From JADFNO01 sp965369945 (lineage in GTDB: Bacteria; Planctomycetota; Phycisphaerae; Phycisphaerales; SM1A02), in assembly GCA_965369945.1 (NCBI GenBank), contig CBDUST010000273.1, forward strand, positions 1 through 6,313: DNA of 6,313 nucleotides. The letters are read 5' to 3'. How positions within the stretch are numbered: position 1 is the stretch's first letter; the number at the start of each line of letters is the position of its first letter. The position numbers were made by a program, and so were the translations under genes. Below the pieces are notes generated by a model. It was given only the letters and a program-made list of their open reading frames with translations, was not told where the DNA came from and did no database searches. Positions 1 to 4,168 of the stretch are shown here, one piece after another.

Positions 1-25
1 CGTGCGACTTATCATGGCGTGACAT
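1..25. repeat. 25-bp terminal direct repeat, left copy
   Basis: Bases 1-25 are identical, in the same orientation, to bases 6289-6313, the last 25 of the window. This stretch holds the final CGTGCG of one REP-like arm plus the 19-nt spacer that separates two inverted arms. Because the identity runs exactly to both window edges, its true length cannot be seen here. The simplest reading is a contig broken inside a dispersed repeat; a circular molecule is the alternative. Confidence 0.9.
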
Positions 26-54
26 CCGCACGGGCAGGATGCCCGTGCCACCGG
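26..54. repeat. REP-like palindromic arm (right half of an inverted pair)
   Basis: A perfect 9-bp stem, GCACGGGCA (28-36) with TGCCCGTGC (40-48), encloses a 3-nt loop and is followed by CACCGG. The arm at 27-54 is the reverse complement of 6267-6294 with one mismatch, located in the hairpin loop. Translated on one strand it gives GQDARAT, which I recall as frequent in junk ORFs of planctomycetes and relatives. A dispersed, non-coding REP/BIME-type element is the likely identity. It lies 3' of yacG, where a hairpin could protect or end the transcript. Confidence 0.75.
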
Positions 55-109
55 TCTTGAGGCAGTTACCTAGTCCCTGTTCTGTCATTCCCTGACGCCA
101 CAAGACCAT

Positions 110-122
110 TGAAACTGCTCTA
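110..122 (-). repeat. 13-bp inverted repeat motif, left copy
   Basis: TGAAACTGCTCTA here is the exact reverse complement of TAGAGCAGTTTCA at 6173-6185. It lies 19 nt beyond the yacG stop codon, and the other copy begins at the stop codon of the last gene on the right. In both places it precedes a REP-like arm in the outward direction, 55 nt away here and 81 nt away on the right. Its function is unknown. Confidence 0.7.
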
Positions 123-141
123 ACGAGCCGGTGGCGTCGCT

Positions 142-339
142 TCAATCGAGTTCGTCAACCTCATCCACTGGGCGCGACACCCGATACGATTCGTTGAACC
201 AAGCGCCTAGATCTACCAGCCGACATCGATCGGAACAGAACGGGTAGTTGGGGTCTGACGAATCGACGGGCTTACCACAGGAACGGCACGGCTTCTGGGC
301 AGCCTGCGAGGACGGTTGATCATCCGGTGCGTTAGCCAT
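142..339 (-). CDS. yacG: YacG-type zinc-binding protein (DNA gyrase inhibitor family)
   Basis: This is a 65-residue protein, the same size as E. coli YacG. Four cysteines form the zinc knuckle: C18-x2-C21 and, within PFCSDRC, C35-x3-C39. The downstream LVDLGAW-x-x-E-x-Y block (42-52) is the family signature, and the tail is acidic. E. coli YacG binds the GyrB C-terminal region and inhibits gyrase; activity here is inferred from the family. The ATG at 339 is preferred to a TTG at 363 because a GGAGGGG ribosome-binding site sits just upstream and because the TTG would lengthen the overlap with tsaE. The gene overlaps the tsaE end by 8 nt, so translational coupling is likely, and it is the last gene of the thiL-tsaE-yacG operon. 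No intrinsic terminator with a U tract follows. Confidence 0.94.
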   Translation of the reverse strand: MANAPDDQPSSQAAQKPCRSCGKPVDSSDPNYPFCSDRCRLVDLGAWFNESYRVSRPVDEVDELD

Positions 340-799
340 CAAGCCCCTCCAATCGCGAAACAAGTGAATCGGGCGCTTCGATCGTGATACGCCGTACGTC
401 CACGGCAGTGTGGTCCAGCGTCACGTCGATGCGCTCTTCGGGCAACGCCGGCTCGATTCTCGACGCCCACTCGATGGCGAGCACGGTGTGAGGCGCGGCG
501 CGCAAGTCATCCCACCCGATCGTTTCCAGTTCATCGGATCCGGCGAGTCGATAGGCATCAAGGTGGGCTAAGCGAAGTTCAGCGCGGCCGTTGTACTCGT
601 GACAGATCAGGAAACTTGGGCTGGAGATGGCAGCTCCGTCCAATCCCATACCCTTCGCCAGCCCCCGAACAAAGCAGGTCTTGCCCGCCCCCAACGGCCC
701 GTAGAGACAGATAACATCAGCCGCACGCAAGCGTCGGCCGAGCTTCATTGCCAGCTCGATGGTCGCTGCCTCGGACTCACTATTAAGGACGATCCTCAT
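332..799 (-). CDS. tsaE: tRNA t6A biosynthesis ATPase TsaE
   Basis: A 155-residue P-loop ATPase, close to the 153 of E. coli TsaE (YjeE). With TsaB and TsaD it supports transfer of threonylcarbamoyl to A37 of ANN-decoding tRNAs in the cytoplasm. The Walker A motif GPLGAGKT is at 34-41, followed by the family blocks SPSF (60-63), HLDAYRL (79-85), DELETIGWDD (89-98) and the IEW motif (109-111) with ALPEE after it. All expected motifs are present. The open frame extends upstream to 898, but that part overlaps thiL and has no family similarity. The ATG at 799 follows the thiL stop by a single base (TAG-G-ATG), with a GGAG about 10 nt upstream inside thiL. It is the middle gene of the operon, and its end overlaps the yacG start. 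Its partners tsaB, tsaD and tsaC are not in this window. Confidence 0.97.
   Translation of the reverse strand: MRIVLNSESEAATIELAMKLGRRLRAADVICLYGPLGAGKTCFVRGLAKGMGLDGAAISSPSFLICHEYNGRAELRLAHLDAYRLAGSDELETIGWDDLRAAPHTVLAIEWASRIEPALPEERIDVTLDHTAVDVRRITIEAPDSLVSRLEGLDG
344..350 (-). promoter_or_regulatory. Ribosome-binding site of yacG
   Basis: On the minus strand GGAGGGG lies 4 nt before the ATG at 339; its GGAGG core is 6 nt away. It is inside the end of tsaE and decides the yacG start in favour of the 65-residue form. Confidence 0.75.
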
Positions 800-800
800 C

Positions 801-1709
801 CTAACGGTGCTCCCACCCCAGTTGCGAGGCATCGAACGATTCGGATCCATGGCGCACGATGACCGGTGAACTTGAAGGATCGTTGCGCGCGACGACACGT
901 CCTATCGGCGTGATCGATACGTCCGCGATCCCGTCGGGTACGACTCCAGTGGCTGTGAAGCACAACTCGTAGTCCTCCCCATCGCTCATGGCGCGTCGCC
1001 AGTCTAGGCCGTCATGAGCCGGCACGGAATCGGCGTCAATCTCAATCGTAACCTTGGATTGCTCGGCAATATGTGATGCATCCCGGCCGAGGCCGTCGCT
1101 GATGTCGATCATGGCGTGCAGTTGTGGCCCGAGGGTCTGCGCTAACTCAATCGCCTCTGAGATACGCGGCTGGAAGGTCAGATGTCGTCCCAGGCCGTGC
1201 TTATCGACGGAGCCGCCCAGACGGCCCGTTACAAAGACCGTGTCCCCAACCCGGGCGCCGCTTCGCTGAATTGGCGGCGTTGGGCCAGGTTTGGCCAAGA
1301 CCGATACGGCCACCACCATCGGCGACTGTTCTTGGCGATGCACAGCGATATCACCGCCGATCAGCGGACAACCGTAGTGGTCAGCGGTATGGTTGATCGC
1401 ATCGAAGAGTTTCGTGGCCCAGGGTTCGGTTTGATCGGGTGGCAGGGTCACAGCGGCAAGCGAGGCGACTGGCTGAGCCGCCATCGCCGCCACGTCGCTG
1501 AGACATCGAGTCACGGCCTTTCGGCCTACCATTTCTACTGGCGTGGTCTCCAGGTTGACGTGGCGTCCATCGACGAGCTGATCTACCGCCGCCAGCCACG
1601 ATGAGCCGTTGACCCGCACCATCGCCATGTCGTCACCGGGGCCAATCAGCACCGCCTCGCTGTCGGTTGCAGTTGCAAACACGTGTCGCAATAGCTGGAA
1701 CTCTCGCAT
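801..1709 (-). CDS. thiL: Thiamine-monophosphate kinase
   Basis: ThiL phosphorylates thiamine monophosphate with ATP to thiamine diphosphate, the last step of the cofactor pathway, in the cytoplasm. The protein has 302 residues (E. coli has 325) and belongs to the PurM-like ATP-binding family. Visible motifs in order are GPGDDMA (23-29, the metal/ATP aspartates), VDQLVDGRH (42-50), LSDVAAMAA (70-78), IGGD (117-120), RSGA-x-x-GD (149-156), VTGRLGG (160-166), IDISDGL (201-207) and GEDYEL (244-249). The ATG at 1709 gives the usual start M-x-EF-x-L; a TTG at 1718 would add three residues. Neither has a clear Shine-Dalgarno sequence, which is odd for the first gene of an operon. Downstream tsaE begins 1 nt after the stop. 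A 540-nt region without a protein gene precedes it. I saw no TPP riboswitch there, so thiamine control is not evident. No other thiamine gene is nearby. Confidence 0.97.
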   Translation of the reverse strand: MREFQLLRHVFATATDSEAVLIGPGDDMAMVRVNGSSWLAAVDQLVDGRHVNLETTPVEMVGRKAVTRCLSDVAAMAAQPVASLAAVTLPPDQTEPWATKLFDAINHTADHYGCPLIGGDIAVHRQEQSPMVVAVSVLAKPGPTPPIQRSGARVGDTVFVTGRLGGSVDKHGLGRHLTFQPRISEAIELAQTLGPQLHAMIDISDGLGRDASHIAEQSKVTIEIDADSVPAHDGLDWRRAMSDGEDYELCFTATGVVPDGIADVSITPIGRVVARNDPSSSPVIVRHGSESFDASQLGWEHR

Positions 1710-1811
1710 CGAGCACAAGTCTAGGCGTTGACACGGGTTGTGCTGGCCTACTCGGTCGATTAGCGGGGTGAACCCTTGGGCGCGACCCGGGCACCCTTAC
1801 GGAGACGACCT

Positions 1812-1823
1812 AGGGAATTCCCT
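1812..1823. repeat. 12-bp perfect palindrome AGGGAATTCCCT
   Basis: A perfect two-fold symmetric 12-mer about 100 nt upstream of thiL, next to the weak minus-strand -10-like TACACA (1826-1831). Symmetric sites of this size can bind dimeric regulators, so it is a possible operator. Its only support is symmetry and position. Confidence 0.3.
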
Positions 1824-1859
1824 TATGTGTAGATTTTTGCCGTTCCTGCCGCAAGTGGC

Positions 1860-1888
1860 CTGGAAGAAAATGGTATCGTTTTTTCCAG
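1860..1888. repeat. 10-bp inverted repeat with 9-nt loop
   Basis: CTGGAAGAAA (1860-1869) can pair with TTTTTTCCAG (1879-1888); nine pairs are Watson-Crick and one is G-T. It lies about 150 nt upstream of thiL. Read on the plus strand the T run is inside the stem, not after it, so it is not a standard terminator. It could be an operator or a leader hairpin. Confidence 0.4.
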
Positions 1889-2157
1889 CCCAAGCCGTGG
1901 GATGCCCGATACGGTCAACGCCACCGAGACGTGGCTTTGGAGAGACAGGATGGGCAGGATATTGAGCCGCATCCAGAACCGGGCGGGAACGCAAGTTCAT
2001 TGCATCGGGGGTAATGTGCGCCGCGAAGTTGGTGAACAACCTGTCGGCGGACTTCGTACTAATACTAGAAGCTTAAGGTACGGTCTGTGTGAGACCGGGC
2101 GTTGGCGCGGGTTGAGCCCGCCGTAAGAGCCTCGATGTACGCTTGAGTTTTTCCAAA

Positions 2158-2188
2158 CTCCTTTCTCCTTTCTTCTTTCTCCTCCTCC
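2158..2188 (+). repeat. Pyrimidine-only tract with 7-nt tandem units
   Basis: All 31 bases are C or T. From 2159 they read as 7-nt units: TCCTTTC, TCCTTTC, TTCTTTC, then TCCTCCT. CTCCTTTCT occurs twice (2158-2166 and 2165-2173) and resembles the anti-Shine-Dalgarno tail of 16S rRNA. It sits directly before the terminator hairpin. It may be the unpaired targeting region of the candidate RNA, or simply a low-complexity tract. Confidence 0.8.
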
Positions 2189-2224
2189 GCCGTCCCGACC
2201 TCGGTTGGGACGGCGGGTGTTTTT
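2187..2224 (+). terminator. Strong intrinsic terminator (plus strand)
   Basis: CCGCCGTCCC (2187-2196) pairs perfectly with GGGACGGCGG (2207-2216). The stem extends inward by a G-T, an A-T and a C-G pair to a CTCG tetraloop, 13 bp in total. It is followed by TGTTTTT (2218-2224). On the minus strand the hairpin is followed by purines, so it cannot end waaA in that direction. It ends 25 nt before the 3' end of waaA, and could also stop plus-strand transcripts from entering waaA antisense. Confidence 0.8.
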
Positions 2225-2249
2225 GGACCCCATCATTGCCCTGTGCGGT

Positions 2250-3512
2250 TTATCGTTGCGCGGCCCCGGCCACTTTACCCAGCAGCGAAAGAAGGCGCTT
2301 CGCATTGCGATCCGAAGCGCCTTGATGAGAGCGGATGATGGCGCGCCCATTCTCTGCTAAGGCAGATCGGCGCTGCGGATCGTCAAGCAGGTCGCGCAGC
2401 GTCTGTCTCAACTTCTCTCGTGTGGTCTGTACGATCCCGTCGCCGGCTACTAACGCATCGACCGTTTCCTTGAAGTCATCGACCGCGGGCCCGACGATTG
2501 TGGCTTTACCCAGCGCGACGGGCTCCGTCACATTCGAGCCGTAAAGATCACCGAAACTGCGACCGACCACAACCACGTCCGCCAGCGCATAGGCTTGGCT
2601 CAGTTCGCCGATCGTGTCGAGCAGGAACCGGCCGGTCGTGCTTCCATGATCACCACGCGACCGGCGGGCGCATCCGGGCATATCCGCAGCCGCTTGGTCG
2701 AACCACTCAGGCTTGCGCGGCGCACACAAGAGCTGTACATCATTCGGAACGGATTCCATCAGAAGTTCGGGCTCTCCGCGGGCAGTTGAGCCGGCCACCA
2801 CGAGTGGACGGGAGCGATCGATCCCCAGCGCCGCGGCCAACTCATCCGAACCGTTTACATCGTCAGTGATCTGTGCAGCGTCCCATTTCATAGTTCCGGT
2901 GACATGTACTCGCGCCGCCGGGACACCCAACTCTCGGAACCGCTCAGCGTATTGCTCGCTCTGGACTGCCGCGAATGCCAGTTGGCTGAACAACCCGCGG
3001 ACCAGCGGTCGCACCAAGCCATAGCGACGAAAGCTGCGTTCACTCAACCGGCCGTTGATGACACAGACTGGAGTGCCGCGTCGTGAGCAGGAACTGATGA
3101 AGTTTGGCCATAGTTCCAATTCGAAGCAGGCGACGACGTCCGGCCTGACCGATTTGAGGAATCGCTCGACACAGTACGAAAAGTCGAAGGGATAGCGGAC
3201 GACGTCGAAGCGGTCGCCATAGAGCTTGGTTGCACGATTGAAACCGGTGTCTGTGGTGGCGGAAACGATGATCCGCCGGGCCTCGTCAGATTCGGCCAAA
3301 CGATTGAGCAGCGACTCAATTGCATTGACCTCCCCCACCGAAACAGTGTGGATGAGGATGCGTCCCGGGCCGTCGCCGTCGATTCGAGCCGTGCGGCCCA
3401 ACCGTCCGCCCCAGTCGGTTTTGATCTTCCCAGTGCGGATCATGCGTACCAGCCAGACTGGAGACGTGACCACGGCAACGATGAGATAGACCACGTCGAT
3501 GACCCAACGCAT
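2250..3512 (-). CDS. waaA: 3-deoxy-D-manno-octulosonic acid (Kdo) transferase WaaA
   Basis: A GT-B fold glycosyltransferase (family GT30) that transfers Kdo from CMP-Kdo to the lipid A precursor at the cytoplasmic face of the inner membrane. It has 420 residues; E. coli WaaA has 425. A hydrophobic anchor at 3-22 is followed by the basic RTGKIK. Conserved blocks are VSVGE (57-61), ELELWPN (131-137), NGRLSERS (153-160), VTGTMKWD (204-211), GSTARGE (241-247), APRKPE (264-269), DTIGEL (299-304) and GSN-x-x-EP (325-331). The WGER block near the N terminus of E. coli WaaA, thought to carry the catalytic Glu, reads WGGR here (34-37), so that Glu is Gly36. The ATG at 3512 matches the family start. 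A GTG/ATG at 3593/3590 would add 26-27 basic residues, and no clear ribosome-binding site decides between them. It is divergent from the FHA gene. No minus-strand terminator follows, so read-through toward thiL is possible. Confidence 0.95.
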   Translation of the reverse strand: MRWVIDVVYLIVAVVTSPVWLVRMIRTGKIKTDWGGRLGRTARIDGDGPGRILIHTVSVGEVNAIESLLNRLAESDEARRIIVSATTDTGFNRATKLYGDRFDVVRYPFDFSYCVERFLKSVRPDVVACFELELWPNFISSCSRRGTPVCVINGRLSERSFRRYGLVRPLVRGLFSQLAFAAVQSEQYAERFRELGVPAARVHVTGTMKWDAAQITDDVNGSDELAAALGIDRSRPLVVAGSTARGEPELLMESVPNDVQLLCAPRKPEWFDQAAADMPGCARRSRGDHGSTTGRFLLDTIGELSQAYALADVVVVGRSFGDLYGSNVTEPVALGKATIVGPAVDDFKETVDALVAGDGIVQTTREKLRQTLRDLLDDPQRRSALAENGRAIIRSHQGASDRNAKRLLSLLGKVAGAAQR

Positions 3513-3649
3513 GGCCCGAGAGTGTAGCTGCGACAGCTGTTTCCTGAGAATTTCCCCGGATCGGGGCTTGGCAGACCGGCGCGACTGCATCACAATGAAG
3601 GGAGAACCTCGGCTGCCGGACGCCTCGGCGCCTTGTGGAGCCCAATCGG
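3513..3649. other. Divergent intergenic region, waaA / FHA gene
   Basis: This 137-nt gap must contain promoters or leaders for both divergent genes, but I see no convincing -35/-10 pair on either strand. The only clear structure is a short palindrome, CCCCG-GAT-CGGGG, at 3554-3566. If waaA starts at the alternative codon near 3590-3593, the gap shrinks to under 60 nt and this palindrome becomes coding. A GGAG at 3637-3640 is the FHA gene ribosome-binding site. Confidence 0.5.
3637..3640 (+). promoter_or_regulatory. Ribosome-binding site of the FHA gene
   Basis: GGAG lies 9 nt before the ATG at 3650 and overlaps an upstream in-frame GTG at 3635. That makes the GTG an unlikely start and supports the 99-residue form. 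Confidence 0.6.
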
Positions 3650-3949
3650 ATGCTGGAACTTCACGTGTGCAACAAACAGGGGGAAGTGCTGCGAGCTTTC
3701 GCCCTCGGTGACAGCGAGGAAGTGATCATCGGCCGCGACGAGACCTGCGATATTCGTATCCGCGCCAAGACCGTCTCCAGGGAACACTGCACCGTCGAGC
3801 GGGAGGGTGAGGATTTCGTGCTCCGCGACCTCGGCTCCACCGGCGGTGTCTTCCTCGACGGCCAACGGGTGGACCGAGTTCGACTTCGCAGCGGAATCGA
3901 GGTGACGGTCGGTCCGGCTGTCTTGAAGTTTTACGACAACGAGATCTAG
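3650..3949 (+). CDS. Small single-domain FHA protein
   Basis: A 99-residue protein that is essentially one forkhead-associated domain, a fold that usually binds phosphothreonine peptides. The motifs are IIGRDETCDI (26-35, with the phosphate-contacting Arg29), SREH (43-46, with Ser43 and His46) and LRDLGSTGGVFLDG (58-71). The usual GSTNG reads GSTGG, so the Asn that typically contacts the peptide backbone is Gly65, and the later Asn of the usual 'NG' turn is Asp70. There is no signal peptide, membrane segment or second domain, so it should be a cytoplasmic adaptor that reads phosphorylation by a Ser/Thr kinase. No kinase or phosphatase lies in the window, so its partner is unknown. It is divergent from waaA and 219 nt upstream of the peptidase gene on the same strand. 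The start is chosen by the GGAG upstream. Confidence 0.93.
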   Translation: MLELHVCNKQGEVLRAFALGDSEEVIIGRDETCDIRIRAKTVSREHCTVEREGEDFVLRDLGSTGGVFLDGQRVDRVRLRSGIEVTVGPAVLKFYDNEI

Positions 3950-4168
3950 CCTAACCCAACATTCGCCGTCGCCTCGCTTCATGACATTTCGTCGAATCCG
4001 TGCGGGCGGTGATGCTACGGCTTCGTCGACCGGTTGGAATGCCACGTCGGCTTGGTGATGCACCGTTTGGGCCAAGTGGGTATTCTTGATTCGATACGGA
4101 TCGAGGTGCGGTTGGAGCGGCCAGCCTGGAATTGCTCGGTCTCATCCATTATCTGGAGGGCTCAACTG
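3950..4168. other. 219-nt intergenic region upstream of the peptidase gene
   Basis: The peptidase frame is open back to 4034, but those codons have no family similarity and lie before the strong ribosome-binding site, so they are taken as leader. There is no U-tract terminator after the FHA gene. A small hairpin, TCGAT-ACGG-ATCGA, lies at 4091-4104. A -35/-10 pair, TTGGGC (4067-4072) and TCGATA (4091-4096), is too weak to call. A promoter for the peptidase gene is likely here, but I cannot place it. Confidence 0.5.
4155..4160 (+). promoter_or_regulatory. Ribosome-binding site of the peptidase gene
   Basis: GGAGGG lies 8 nt before the ATG at 4169, close to ideal. It fixes the start directly before a signal peptide and rules out the longer in-frame extension to 4034. 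Confidence 0.85.

Larger units (their letters stand above)
2066..2224 (+). ncRNA. Candidate structured small RNA with its own terminator
   Basis: No known RNA family is recognised. On the plus strand CTTAAGGTAC (2072-2081) pairs with 2137-2147 over 10 bp, with one G-U pair and one bulged G, closing a multi-branch structure. Inside it are GGTCT/AGACC (2082-2086 with 2092-2096) and GCGGG/CCCGC (2107-2111 with 2117-2121). Next come a GAGTTT/AAACTC hairpin (2145-2150 with 2155-2160), which partly competes with the outer stem, a 31-nt pure pyrimidine tract (2158-2188) and a strong intrinsic terminator. The terminator faces plus, yet no plus-strand protein gene lies upstream of it; this is the main argument for an RNA gene. 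The 5' end is a guess based on a -10-like TAATAC at 2060-2065 without a good -35. It lies antisense to any waaA-thiL read-through transcript. The alternative is a fold within that minus-strand transcript. Confidence 0.4.
1710..2249. other. 540-nt region without a protein gene between waaA and thiL
   Basis: No open frame here looks like a protein; the short ones overlap one another and are rich in R, P, G and W. The half next to thiL should hold the thiL operon promoter and leader (read on the minus strand) but shows no convincing -35/-10 pair. The best I see is TTGCGG at 1849-1854 with TACACA at 1826-1831 on the minus strand, 17 nt apart, which is weak. A possible leader fold pairs 1766-1770 with 1792-1796. 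Two palindromes lie at 1812-1823 and 1860-1888. The half next to waaA holds a plus-strand structured segment, a pyrimidine tract and an intrinsic terminator, described separately. I found no tRNA, tmRNA, SRP RNA or RNase P signature. Confidence 0.8.

Noticed and set aside
800..898. N-terminal extension of tsaE to a 188-residue protein
   Set aside because: The extra codons lie entirely in the end of thiL on the same strand and carry no TsaE similarity; the ATG at 799 gives the normal family length.
1182..1604. 140-residue plus-strand open frame
   Set aside because: Lies antisense within thiL, whose motifs are all intact; the composition is that of a shadow frame.
1720..2050. TPP riboswitch upstream of thiL
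   Set aside because: The plus strand has GGGGGTAATGTG near 2006-2017, faintly like part of the THI element, but it is on the wrong strand for thiL and the CTGAGA and ACCCTTTGAACCTGA-like cores are missing.
1997..2350. 117-residue minus-strand open frame across the waaA end
   Set aside because: Overlaps waaA in another frame and reads through the pyrimidine tract and terminator hairpin, giving low-complexity GGGGERRKEK; not protein-like.
3513..3593. Upstream start of waaA adding 26-27 residues
   Set aside because: Open and possible, but the added part is basic and unlike WaaA N termini, while the ATG at 3512 begins directly at the membrane anchor. Not fully excluded.
3590..4075. 161-residue minus-strand open frame
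   Set aside because: Antisense to the FHA gene, whose motifs are clear; no recognisable domain.
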